A stretch of 64,000 bases of DNA from Ptiloglossa arizonensis. Its lineage: Eukaryota; Arthropoda; Insecta; Hymenoptera; Colletidae. This document shows positions 1-14,200 of the stretch, in pieces (position 1 is the first letter of the stretch; every line of letters starts with the position of its first letter). A model generated the notes under the pieces. That model worked only from the letters and a program-made list of their open reading frames with translations. It made no database searches and was not told the origin of the DNA. Where the stretch lies: contig NW_027478420.1 of NCBI RefSeq assembly GCF_051014685.1, positions 868,001 through 932,000 of the forward strand. The letters run 5' to 3'. The position numbers were made by a program, and so were the translations under genes.

Positions 1-834
1 ACGTATAACGTATAACGTATAACGTATAACGTATAACGTATAACGTATAACGTATAACGTATATCCTATAACGCATAACGTATACCGTATAACGTATAAC
101 GTCAAACGTATAACGTATAACGTATAACGTATAACATATAACGTATAACGTATAACGTATAACGTATAACGTATAAAGTATAACGTATAACGTATAACCT
201 GTAACGTATAACGTATATCCTATAACGCATAACGTATAGCGTATAACGCATAACGTATAACGTATAACGTATAAAGTATAACGTATAACGTATAACGTAT
301 AACGTATAACGTATAACGTATAACGTATAACGTATAACGTATAACGTATAACGTATAACGTATAACGTATAACGTATAACGTATAACGTATAACGTATAA
401 CGCATAACGTATAACGTATAACGTATAACGTATAACGAATAACGTATAACGTATAACGTTTAACGTATAACGTATAACGTATAACGTATAACGTATAACG
501 TATAACGTATAACGTATAACGTATAACGTATAACGTATAACGTATAACGTATAACGTATAACGTATATCCTATAACGCATAACGTATACCGTATAACGTA
601 TAACGTCAAACGTATAACGTATAACGTATAACGTATAAAGTATAACGTATAACGTATAACGTATAACGTATAACGTATAACGTATAACGTATAACGTATA
701 ACGTATAACGTATAACGTATAACGTATAACGTATAACGTATAACGTATAACGTATAACGTATAACGTATAACGTATAACGTATAACGTATAACGTATAAC
801 GTATAACGAATAACGTATAACGTATAACGTATAA

Positions 835-897
835 CGTATGACGTATCACGTATAAGGTATGACCTATAGCGCATAACGTATAGCGTATAACGCGTAA
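835..897 (+). repeat. Block C: ACGCGT-bearing block (type 1), about 47 copies
   Basis: This is the first copy. The monomer order is CGTATGA, CGTATCA, CGTATAA, GGTATGA, CCTATAG, CGCATAA, CGTATAG, CGTATAA, CGCGTAA. The last monomer creates the hexamer ACGCGT, an unmistakable marker. ACGCGT copies I read run from 890 to 36612 and from 41012 to 50844. Full copies are usually preceded by CGAATAA three or four monomers upstream. A shortened form lacks CGTATGA and CGTATCA and is joined instead to AGTATAA (ACGCGT at 3383, 5630, 9039, 13936, 17628, 18888, 22269, 27521, 43330). At about 19,358 the hexamer is changed to ACGAGT. At 2522 the left half is replaced by other variant monomers. Confidence 0.85.
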
Positions 898-997
898 CGT
901 ATAACGTATAACGTATAACGTATAACGTATAACGTATAACGTATAACGTATAACGTATAACGTATAACGTATAACGTATAACGTATAACGTATAACG

Positions 998-1192
998 TAT
1001 ATCCTATAACGCATAACGTATACCGTATAACGTATAACGTCAAACGTATAACGTATAACGTATAACGTATAACATATAACGTATAACGTATAACGTATAA
1101 CGTATAACGTATAAAGTATAACGTATAACGTATAACCTGTAACGTATAACGTATATCCTATAACGCATAACGTATAGCGTATAACGCATAAC
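998..1192 (+). repeat. Block A: paired TATATCC composite (type 1)
   Basis: This is the first complete copy. The left element is TATATCCTATAACGCATAAC followed by a CGTATAC monomer and, two or three monomers later, CGTCAAA. About five monomers on come CATATAA, then AGTATAA and CCTGTAA. The right element repeats TATATCC but is followed by CGTATAG (or CGTGTAG) instead of CGTATAC. The two TATATCC are about 154-176 bp apart in different copies, for example 998 and 1152. The difference comes from how many canonical heptamers lie between CATATAA and AGTATAA. Solo left elements also occur, for example near 567 and 3220. All internal changes are substitutions, so the heptamer phase is kept. Confidence 0.8.
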
Positions 1193-1338
1193 GTATAACG
1201 TATAACGTATAACGTATAACGTATAACGTATAACGTATAACGTATAACGTATAACGTATAACGTATAACGTATAACGTATAACGTATAACGTATAACGTA
1301 TAACGTATAACGTATAACGTATAACGTATAACGTATAA

Positions 1339-1541
1339 CGTTTAACGTATAACGTATAACGTATAACGTATAACGTATAACGAATAACGTATAACGTATA
1401 ACGTATAACGTATAACGTATAACGTACAACGTATAACGTATAACGTATAACGTATAACGCATAACGTATAACGCATAACGTACAACGTATAACGTATAGC
1501 GTATAACGTATAACGTATAACGTATAACGTATAACGTTTAA
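1339..1541 (+). repeat. Module J: CGTTTAA-bounded spacer (type 1)
   Basis: The module begins and ends with CGTTTAA. Inside, in order, are CGAATAA, a CGTACAA monomer, two CGCATAA monomers 14 bp apart, a second CGTACAA and a CGTATAG, separated by fixed short runs of canonical monomers. It recurs at about 6.57-6.78, 9.19-9.39, 11.43-11.64, 14.09-14.29, 19.83-20.04, 22.4-22.6, 24.1-24.3, 25.05-25.25, 27.66-27.87, 34.16-34.38, 44.76-44.97 and 48.49-48.7 kb. A longer variant with a second CGAATAA sits at about 9.82, 14.72, 23.04 and 28.3 kb, directly after a B block. Confidence 0.7.
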
Positions 1542-1968
1542 CGTATAACGTATAACGTATAACGTATAACGTATAACGTATAACGTATAACGTATAACGT
1601 ATAACGTATAACGTATAACGTATAACGTATAACGTATAACGTATAACGTATAACGTATAACGTATAACGTATAACGTATAACGTATAACGTATAACCTAT
1701 AACGTATAACGTATAACGTATAACGTATATCCTATAACGCATAACGTATACCGTATGACGTATAACGTCAAACGTATAACGTATAACGTATAACGTATAA
1801 CATATAACGTATAACGTATAACGTATAACGTATAACGTATAACGTATAACGTATAACGTATAAAGTATAACGTATAACGTATAACCTGTAACGTATAACG
1901 TATATCCTATAACGCATAACGTATAGCGTATAACGCATAACGTATAACGTATAACGTATAACGTATAA

Positions 1969-2076
1969 CGCATAACATATAACGTATAACGTATAACGTA
2001 TAACGTATATCGTATAACGTATAACGAATACCGTAAAACGTAAAATTGTATTACATATTACGCATAACGAGTAACG
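1969..2076 (+). repeat. Block B: most diverged block (type 1), 22 copies
   Basis: This is the first copy. It starts with CGCATAA and CATATAA, continues through CGTATAT and CGAATAC, then two CGTAAAA, and reaches a core AAAATTGTATTACATATTAC, closing with CGCATAA and CGAGTAA. The core holds one 8-bp unit, so every B shifts the heptamer register by +1. Cores (AAAATTG) start at 2042, 4289, 7677, 9743, 10423, 10529, 12518, 14640, 15313, 16231, 20921, 22966, 26124, 28218, 28891, 29809, 31231, 34886, 41940, 49200, 49516 and 50175. The core is essentially invariant. The copies at 12518 and 26124 alone carry CCGCAAAA instead of CCGTAAAA. The copy at 10529 is shortened on its left side. No protein-coding or mobile-element feature is visible in it. 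Confidence 0.85.
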
Positions 2077-2108
2077 TATAACGTATAACGTATAACGTAT
2101 AACGTATA

Positions 2109-2222
2109 ACATATAACGAATAACGTATAACGTATAACGTACAACGTATAACGTATAACGTATAACGTATAACGTACAACGTATAACGTATAACGTATAA
2201 CGTATAACGTATAACGCATAAC
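2109..2222 (+). repeat. Module K: B-following spacer (type 1)
   Basis: The module lies about five monomers after the B core. CATATAA and CGAATAA are followed by two CGTACAA monomers 35 bp apart and a CGCATAA. It follows many B copies, for example near 4.35, 7.74, 12.58, 15.38, 16.3, 20.98, 26.19, 28.96, 29.87, 31.3, 34.95, 42.0 and 50.25 kb. It also occurs once without B at 24.4 kb. Copies of B therefore fall into K-followed and J-followed classes. Confidence 0.65.
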
Positions 2223-3950
2223 GTATAACGTATAACGTATAACGTATAACGTATAACGTATAACGTATAACGTATAACGTTTAACGTATAACGTATAACG
2301 TATAACGTATAACGTATAACGTATAACGTATAACGTATAACGTATAACGTATAACGTATAACGTATAACGTATAACGTATAACGTATAACGTATAACGTA
2401 TAACGTATAACGTATAACGTATAACGTATAACGTATAACGAATAACGTATAACGTATAACGTATAACGTATAACGCATACCGAATAACGTATAACGTGTA
2501 ACGAAGAACGTATAGCGTATAACGCGTAACGTATAACGTATAACGTATAACGTATAACGTATAACGTATAACGTATAACGTATAACGTGTAACGTATAAC
2601 GTATAACGTATAACGTATAACGTATAACGTATAACGTATAACGTATAACGTATAACGTATATCCTATAACGCATAACGTATACCGTATAACGTATAACGT
2701 CAAACGTATAACGTATAACGTATAACGTATAACATATAACGTATAACGTATAACGTATAACGTATAACGTATAACGTATAACGTATAACGTATAAAGTAT
2801 AACGTATAACGTATAACCTGTAACGTATAACGTATATCCTATAACGCATAACGTGTAGCGTATAACGCATAACGTATAACGTATAACGTATAACGTATAA
2901 CGTATAACGTATAACGTATAACGTATAACGTATAACGTATAACGTATAACGTATAACGTATAACGTATAACGTATAACGTATAACGTATAACGTATAACG
3001 TATAACGTATAACGTATAACGTATAACGTATAACGTATAACGTATAACGTATAACGTATAACGAATAACGTATAACGTATAACGTATAACGTATGACGTA
3101 TCACGTATAAGGTATGACCTATAGCGCATAACGTATAGCGTATAACGCGTAACGTATAACGTATAACGTATAACGTATAACGTATAACGTATAACGTATA
3201 ACGTATAACGTATAACGTATATCCTATAACGCATAACGTATACCGTATAACGTATAACGTCAAACGTATAACGTATAACGTATAACGTATAACATATAAC
3301 GTATAACGTATAACGTATAACGTATAACGTATAAAGTATAACGTATAAGGTATGACCTATAGCGCATAACGTATAGCGTATAACGCGTAACGTATAACGT
3401 ATAACGTATAACGTATAACGTATAACGTATAACGTATAACGTATAACGTATAACGTATAACGTATAACGTATAACGTATAACGTATAACGTATAACGTAT
3501 AACGTATAGCGTATAACGTTTAACGTATAACGTATAACGTATAACGTATAACGTATAACGAATAACGTATAACGCATAACGTATACCGTATAACGTATAA
3601 CGTCAAACGTATAACGTATAACGTATAACGTATAAAGTATAACGTATAACGTATAACGTATAACGTATAACGTATAACGTATAACGTATAACGTATAACG
3701 TATAACGTATAACGTATAACGTATAACGTATAACGTATAACGTATAACGTATAACGTATAACGTATAACGTATAACGTATAACGTATATCCTATAACGCA
3801 TAACGTATACCGTATAACGTATAACGTCAAACGTATAACGTATAACGTATAACGTATAACATATAACGTATAACGTATAACGTATAACGTATAACGTATA
3901 AAGTATAACGTATAACGTATAACCTGTAACGTATAACGTATATCCTATAA

Positions 3951-3956
3951 CGCTAA
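3951..3956 (+). repeat. 6-bp deletion monomer CGCTAA
   Basis: The CGCATAA of a right A element has lost one base. The same change occurs at 6387 and 19645. The last two are partners in the 13,258-bp offset duplication, so one deletion was copied. The occurrence at 3951 shares the surrounding A layout and is probably an older relative. These are the only single-base losses I found in heptamers of the window. Confidence 0.75.
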
Positions 3957-5299
3957 CGTATAGCGTATAACGCATAACGTATAACGTATAACGTATAACG
4001 TATAACGTATAACGTATAACGTATAACGTATAACGTATAACGTATAACGTATAACGTATAACGTATAACGTATAACGTATAACGTATAACGTATAACGTA
4101 TAACGTATAACGTATAACGTATAACGTATAACGTATAACGTTTAACGTATATCCTATAACGCATAACGTATAGCGTATAACGCATAACGTATAACGTATA
4201 ACGTATAACGTATAACGCATAACATATAACGTATAACGTATAACGTATAACGTATATCGTATAACGTATAACGAATACCGTAAAACGTAAAATTGTATTA
4301 CATATTACGCATAACGAGTAACGTATAACGTATAACGTATAACGTATAACGTATAACATATAACGAATAACGTATAACGTATAACGTACAACGTATAACG
4401 TATAACGTATAACGTATAACGTACAACGTATAACGTATAACGTATAACGTATAACGTATAACGCATAACGTATAACGTATAACGTATAACGTATAACGTA
4501 CAACGTATAACGTATAACGTATAACGTTTAACGTATAACGTATAACGTATAACGTATAACGTATAACGTATAACGTATAACGTATAACGTATAACGTATA
4601 ACGTATAACGTATAACGTATAACGTATAACGTATAACGTATAACGTATAACGTATAACGTATAACGTATAACGTATAACGTATAACGAATAACGTATAAC
4701 GTATAACGTATAACGTATGACGTATCACGTATAAGGTATGACCTATAGCGCATAACGTATAGCGTATAACGCGTAACGTATAACGTATAACGTATAACGT
4801 ATAACGTATAACGTATAACGTATAACGTATAACGTATAACGAATAACGTATAACGTATAACGTATAACGTATAACGTATAACGTATAACGTATAACGTAT
4901 AACGTATATCCTATAACGCATAACGTATACCGTATAACGTATAACGTCAAACGTATAACGTATAACGTATAACGTATAACATATAACGTATAACGTATAA
5001 CGTATAACGTATAACGTATAACGTATAACGTATAACGTATAAAGTATAACGTATAACGTATAACCTGTAACGTATAACGTATATCCTATAACGCATAACG
5101 TGTAGCGTATAACGCATAACGTATAACGTATAACGTATAACGTATAACGTATAACGTATAACGTATAACGTATAACGTATAACGTATAACGTATAACGTA
5201 TAACGTATAACGTATAACGTATAACGTATAACGTATAACGTATAACGTATAACGTATAACGTATAACGTATAACGTATAACGTATAACGTATAACGTAT

Positions 5300-8200
5300 A
5301 ACGTATAACGAATAACGTATAACGTATAACGTATAACGTATGACGTATCACGTATAAGGTATGACCTATAGCGCATAACGTATAGCGTATAACGCGTAAC
5401 GTATAACGTATAACGTATAACGTATAACGTATAACGTATAACGTATAACGTATAACGTATAACGTATATCCTATAACGCATAACGTATACCGTATAACGT
5501 ATAACGTCAAACGTATAACGTATAACGTATAACGTATAACATATAACGTATAACGTATAACGTATAACGTATAACGTATAAAGTATAACGTATAAGGTAT
5601 GACCTATAGCGCATAACGTATAGCGTATAACGCGTAACGTATAACGTATAACGTATAACGTATAACGTATAACGTATAACGTATAACGTATAACGTATAA
5701 CGTATAACGTATAACGTATAACGTATAACGTATAACGTATAACGTATAACGTATAGCGTATAACGTTTAACGTATAACGTATAACGTATAACGTATAACG
5801 TATAACGAATAACGTATAACGCATAACGTATACCGTATAACGTATAACGTCAAACGTATAACGTATAACGTATAACGTATAAAGTATAACGTATAACGTA
5901 TAACGTATAACGTATAACGTATAACGTATAACGTATAACGTATAACGTATAACGTATAACGTATAACGTATAACGTATAACGTATAACGTATAACGTATA
6001 ACGTATAACGTATAACGAATAACGTATAACGTATAACGTATAACGTATGACGTATCACGTATAAGGTATGACCTATAGCGCATAACGTATAGCGTATAAC
6101 GCGTAACGTATAACGTAAAACGTATAACGTATAACGTATAACGTATAACGTATAACGTATAACGTATAACGTATAACGTATAACGTATAACGTATAACGT
6201 ATAACGTATAACGTATAACGTATATCCTATAACGCATAACGTATACCGTATAACGTATAACGTCAAACGTATAACGTATAACGTATAACGTATAACATAT
6301 AACGTATAACGTATAACGTATAACGTATAACGTATAAAGTATAACGTATAACGTATAACCTGTAACGTATAACGTATATCCTATAACGCTAACGTATAGC
6401 GTATAACGCATAACGTATAACGTATAACGTATAACGTATAACGTATAACGTATAACGTATAACGTATAACGTATAACGTATAACGTATAACGTATAACGT
6501 ATAACGTATAACGTATAACGTATAACGTATAACGTATAACGTATAACGTATAACGTGTAACGTATAACGTATAACGTTTAACGTATAACGTATAACGTAT
6601 AACGTATAACGTATAACGAATAACGTATAACGTATAACGTATAACGTATAACGTATAACGTACAACGTATAACGTATAACGTATAACGTATAACGCATAA
6701 CGTATAACGCATAACGTACAACGTATAACGTATAGCGTATAACGTATAACGTATAACGTATAACGTATAACGTTTAACGTATAACGTATAACGTATAACG
6801 TATAACGTATAACGTATAACGTATAACGTATAACGTATAACGTATAACGTATAACGTATAACGTATAACGTATAACGTATAACGTATAACGTATAACGTA
6901 TAACGTATAACGTATAACGTATAACGTATAACGTATAACGTATAACGTATAACGTATAACGTATAACGTATAACGTATAACGTATAACGTATAACGTATA
7001 ACGTATAACGTATATCCTATAACGCATAACGTATACCGTATGACGTATAACGTCAAACGTATAACGTATAACGTATAACGTATAACATATAACGTATAAC
7101 GTATAACGTATAACGTATAACGTATAACGTATAACGTATAACGTATAAAGTATAACGTATAACGTATAACCTGTAACGTATAACGTATATCCTATAACGC
7201 ATAACGTATAGCGTATACCGCATAACGTATAACGTATAACGTATATCCTATAACGCATAACGTATACCGTATAACGTATAACGTCAAACGTATAACGTAT
7301 AACGTATAACGTATAACATATAACGTATAACGTATAACGTATAACGTATAACGTATAACGTATAACGTATAACGTATAAAGTATAACGTATAACGTATAA
7401 CCTGTAACGTATAACGTATATCCTATAACGCATAACGTGTAGCGTATAACGCATAACGTATAACGTATAACGTATAACGTATAACGTATAACGTATAACG
7501 TATAACGTATAACGTATAACGTATAACGTATAACGTATAACGTATAACGTATAACGTATAACGTATAACGTATAACGTATAACGTATAACGTATAACGTA
7601 TAACGCATAACATATAACGTATAACGTATAACGTATAACGTATATCGTATAACGTATAACGAATACCGTAAAACGTAAAATTGTATTACATATTACGCAT
7701 AACGAGTAACGTATAACGTATAACGTATAACGTATAACGTATAACATATAACGAATAACGTATAACGTATAACGTACAACGTATAACGTATAACGTATAA
7801 CGTATAACGTACAACGTATAACGTATAACGTATAACGTATAACGTATAACGCATAACGTATAACGTATAACGTATAAAGTATAACGTATAACGTATAACG
7901 TATAACGTATAACGTTTAACGTATAACGTATAACGTATAACGTATAACGTATAACGTATAACGTATAACGTATAACGTATAACGTATAACGTATAACGTA
8001 TAACGTATAACGTATAACGTATAACGTATAACGTATAACGTATAACGTATAACGTATAACGTATAACGTATAACGTATAACGTATAACGAATAACGTATA
8101 ACGTATAACGTATAACGTATGACGTATCACGTATAAGGTATGACCTATAGCGCATAACGTATAGCGTATAACGCGTAACGTATAACGTATAACGTATAAC

Positions 8201-11200
8201 GTATAACGTATAACGTATAACGTATAACGTATAACGTATAACGTATAACGTATAACGTATAACGTATAACGTATTACGTATAACGTATAACGTATAACGT
8301 ATAACGTATAACGTATAACGTATAACGTATAACGTATATCCTATAACGCATAACGTATACCGTATAACGTATAACGTCAAACGTATAACGTATAACGTAT
8401 AACGTATAACATATAACGTATAACGTATAACGTATAACGTATAACGTATAACGTATAACGTATAACGTATAACGTATAAAGTATAACGTATAACGTATAA
8501 CCTGTAACGTATAACGTATATCCTATAACGCATAACGTGTAGCGTATAACGCATAACGTATAACGTATAACGTATAACGTATAACGTATAACGTATAACG
8601 TATAACGTATAACGTATAACGTATAACGTATAACGTATAACGTATAACGTATAACGTATAACGTATAACGTATAACGTATAACGTATAACGTATAACGTA
8701 TAACGTATAACGTATAACGTATAACGTATAACGTATAACGTATAACGAATAACGTATAACGTATAACGTATAACGTATGACGTATCACGTATAAGGTATG
8801 ACCTATAGCGCATAACGTATAGCGTATAACGCGTAACGTATAACGTATAACGTATAACGTATAACGTATAACGTATAACGTATAACGTATAACGTATAAC
8901 GTATATCCTATAACGCATAACGTATACCGTATAACGTATAACGTCAAACGTATAACGTATAACGTATAACGTATAACGTATAACGTATAAAGTATAACGT
9001 ATAAGGTATGACCTATAGCGCATAACGTATAGCGTATAACGCGTAACGTATAACGTATAACGTATAACGTTTAACGTATAACGTATAACGTATAACGTAT
9101 AACGTATAACGTATAACGTATAACGTATAACGTATAACGTATAACGTATAACGTATAACGTATAACGTATAACGTATAACGTATAACGTTTAACGTATAA
9201 CGTATAACGTATAACGTATAACGTATAACGAATAACGTATAACGTATAACGTATAACGTATAACGTATAACGTACAACGTATAACGTATAACGTATAACG
9301 TATAACGCATAACGTATAACGCATAACGTACAACGTATAACGTATAGCGTATAACGTATAACGTATAACGTATAACGTATAACGTTTAACGTATAACGTA
9401 TAACGTATAACGTATAACGTATAACGTATATCCTATAACGCATAACGTATACCGTATGACGTATAACGTCAAACGTATAACGTATAACGTATAACGTATA
9501 ACATATAACGTATAACGTATAACGTATAACGTATAACGTATAACGTATAACGTATAACGTATAAAGTATAACGTATAACGTATAACCTGTAACGTATAAC
9601 GTATATCCTATAACGCATAACGTATAGCGTATAACGCATAACGTATAACGTATAACGTATAACGTATAACGCATAACATATAACGTATAACGTATAACGT
9701 ATAACGTATATCGTATAACGTATAACGAATACCGTAAAACGTAAAATTGTATTACATATTACGCATAACGAGTAACGTATAACGTATAACGTATAACGTA
9801 TAACGTATAACGTATAACGTTTAACGTATAACGTATAACGTATAACGTATAACGTATAACGAATAACGTATAACGTATAACGTATAACGTATAACGTATA
9901 ACGAATAACGTATAACGTATAACGTATAACGTATAACGTATAACGTACAACGTATAACGTATAACGTATAACGTATAACGCATAACGTATAACGCATAAC
10001 GTACAACGTATAACGTATAGCGTATAACGTATAACGTATAACGTATAACGTATAACGTTTAACGTATAACGTATAACGTATAACGTATAACGTATAACGT
10101 ATATCCTATAACGCATAACGTATACCGTATGACGTATAACGTCAAACGTATAACGTATAACGTATAACGTATAACATATAACGTATAACGTATAACGTAT
10201 AACGTATAACGTATAACGTATAACGTATAACGTATAAAGTATAACGTATAACGTATAACCTGTAACGTATAACGTATATCCTATAACGCATAACGTATAG
10301 CGTATAACGCATAACGTATAACGTATAACGTATAACGTATAACGTATAACGCATAACATATAACGTATAACGTATAACGTATAACGTATATCGTATAACG
10401 TATAACGAATACCGTAAAACGTAAAATTGTATTACATATTACGCATAACGAGTAACGTATAACGTATAACGTATAACGTATAACGTATAACATATAACGA
10501 ATAACGTATAACGAATACCGTAAAACGTAAAATTGTATTACATATTACGCATAACGAGTAACGTATAACGTATAACGTATAACGTATAACGTATAACGTA
10601 TAACGTTTAACGTATAACGTATAACGTATAACGTATAACGTATAACGAATAACGTATAACGTATAACGTCAAACGTATAACGTATAACGTATAACGTATA
10701 ACGTATAACGTATAAAGTATAACGTATAAGGTATGACCTATAGCGCATAACGTATAGCGTATAACGCGTAACGTATAACGTATAACGTATAACGTTTAAC
10801 GTATAACGTATAACGTATAACGTACAACGTATAACGTATAACGTATAACGTATAACGTACAACGTATAACGTATAACGTATAACGTATAACGTATAACGC
10901 ATAACGTATAACGTATAACGTATAACGTATAACGTATAACGTATAACGTATAACGTATAACGTTTAACGTATAACGTATAACGTATAACGTATAACGTAT
11001 AACGTATAACGTATAACGTATAACGTATAACGTATAACGTATAACGTATAACGTATAACGCATAACGTATAACGTATAACGTATAACGTATAACGTATAA
11101 CGTATAACGTATAACGTATAACGTATAACGAATAACGTATAACGTATAACGTATAACGTATGACGTATCACGTATAAGGTATGACCTATAGCGCATAACG

Positions 11201-14200
11201 TATAGCGTATAACGCGTAACGTATAACGTATAACGTATAACGTATAACGTATAACGTATAACGTATAACGTATAACGTATAACGTATAACGTATAACGTA
11301 TAACGTATAACGTATAACGTATAACGTATAACGTATAACGTATAACGTATAACGTATAACGTATAACGTATAACGTATAACGTATAACGTATAACGTATA
11401 ACGTATAACGTATAACGTATAACGTATAACGTTTAACGTATAACGTATAACGTATAACGTATAACGTATAACGAATAACGTATAACGTATAACGTATAAC
11501 GTATAACGTATAACGTACAACGTATAACGTATAACGTATAACGTATAACGCATAACGTATAACGCATAACGTACAACGTATAACGTATAGCGTATAACGT
11601 ATAACGTATAACGTATAACGTATAACGTTTAACGTATAACGTATAACGTATAACGTATAACGTATAACGTATAACGTATAACGTATAACGTATAACGTAT
11701 AACGTATAACGTATAACGTATAACGTATAACGTATAACGTATAACGTATAACGTATAACGTATAACGTATAACGTATAACGTATAACGTATAACGTATAA
11801 CGTATAACGTATAACGTATAACGTATAACGTATAACGTATAACGTATAACGTATAACGTATATCCTATAACGCATAACGTATACCGTATGACGTATAACG
11901 TCAAACGTATAACGTATAACGTATAACGTATAACATATAACGTATAACGTATAACGTATAACGTATAACGTATAACGTATAACGTATAACGTATAAAGTA
12001 TAACGTATAACGTATAACCTGTAACGTATAACGTATATCCTATAACGCATAACGTATAGCGTATAACGCATAACGTATAACGTATAACGTATATCCTATA
12101 ACGCATAACGTATACCGTATAACGTATAACGTCAAACGTATAACGTATAACGTATAACGTATAACATATAACGTATAACGTATAACGTATAACGTATAAC
12201 GTATAACGTATAACGTATAACGTATAAAGTATAACGTATAACGTATAACCTGTAACGTATAACGTATATCCTATAACGCATAACGTGTAGCGTATAACGC
12301 ATAACGTATAACGTATAACGTATAACGTATAACGTATAACGTATAACGTATAACGTATAACGTATAACGTATAACGTATAACGTATAACGTATAACGTAT
12401 AACGTATAACGTATAACGTATAACGTATAACGTATAACGTATAACGCATAACATATAACGTATAACGTATAACGTATAACGTATATCGTATAACGTATAA
12501 CGAATACCGCAAAACGTAAAATTGTATTACATATTACGCATAACGAGTAACGTATAACGTATAACGTATAACGTATAACGTATAACATATAACGAATAAC
12601 GTATAACGTATAACGTACAACGTATAACGTATAACGTATAACGTATAACGTACAACGTATAACGTATAACGTATAACGTATAACGTATAACGCATAACGT
12701 ATAACGTATAACGTATAAAGTATAACGTATAACGTATAACGTATAACGTATAACGTTTAACGTATAACGTATAACGTATAACGTATAACGTATAACGTAT
12801 AACGTATAACGTATAACGTATAACGTATAACGTATAACGTATAACGTATAACGTATAACGTATAACGTATAACGTATAACGTATAACGTATAACGTATAA
12901 CGTATAACGTATAACGTATAACGAATAACGTATAACGTATAACGTATAACGTATGACGTATCACGTATAAGGTATGACCTATAGCGCATAACGTATAGCG
13001 TATAACGCGTAACGTATAACGTATAACGTATAACGTATAACGTATAACGTATAACGTATAACGTATAACGTATAACGTATAACGTATAACGTATAACGTA
13101 TAACGTATAACGTATTACGTATAACGTATAACGTATAACGTATAACGTATAACGTATAACGTATAACGTATAACGTATATCCTATAACGCATAACGTATA
13201 CCGTATAACGTATAACGTCAAACGTATAACGTATAACGTATAACGTATAACATATAACGTATAACGTATAACGTATAACGTATAACGTATAACGTATAAC
13301 GTATAACGTATAAAGTATAACGTATAACGTATAACCTGTAACGTATAACGTATATCCTATAACGCATAACGTGTAGCGTATAACGCATAACGTATAACGT
13401 ATAACGTATAACGTATAACGTATAACGTATAACGTATAACGTATAACGTATAACGTATAACGTATAACGTATAACGTATAACGTATAACGTATAACGTAT
13501 AACGTATAACGTATAACGTATAACGTATAACGTATAACGTATAACGTATAACGTATAACGTATAACGTATAACGTATAACGTATAACGTATAACGTATAA
13601 CGTATAACGAATAACGTATAACGTATAACGTATAACGTATGACGTATCACGTATAAGGTATGACCTATAGCGCATAACGTATAGCGTATAACGCGTAACG
13701 TATAACGTATAACGTATAACGTATAACGTATAACGTATAACGTATAACGTATAACGTATAACGTATAACGTATATCCTATAACGCATAACGTATACCGTA
13801 TAACGTATAACGTCAAACGTATAACGTATAACGTATAACGTATAACATATAACGTATAACGTATAACGTATAACGTATAACGTATAAAGTATAACGTATA
13901 AGGTATGACCTATAGCGCATAACGTATAGCGTATAACGCGTAACGTATAACGTATAACGTATAACGTTTAACGTATAACGTATAACGTATAACGTATAAC
14001 GTATAACGTATAACGTATAACGTATAACGTATAACGTATAACGTATAACGTATAACGTATAACGTATAACGTATAACGTATAACGTTTAACGTATAACGT
14101 ATAACGTATAACGTATAACGTATAACGAATAACGTATAACGTATAACGTATAACGTATAACGTATAACGTACAACGTATAACGTATAACGTATAACGTAT

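Noticed and set aside
2042..2068. Block B core as a relic of an inserted mobile element or unique sequence
   Set aside because: The flanking monomers grade into it, it is only about 20 bp, it has no terminal repeats or target duplication, and it can be derived from heptamers by substitutions plus one base gain.
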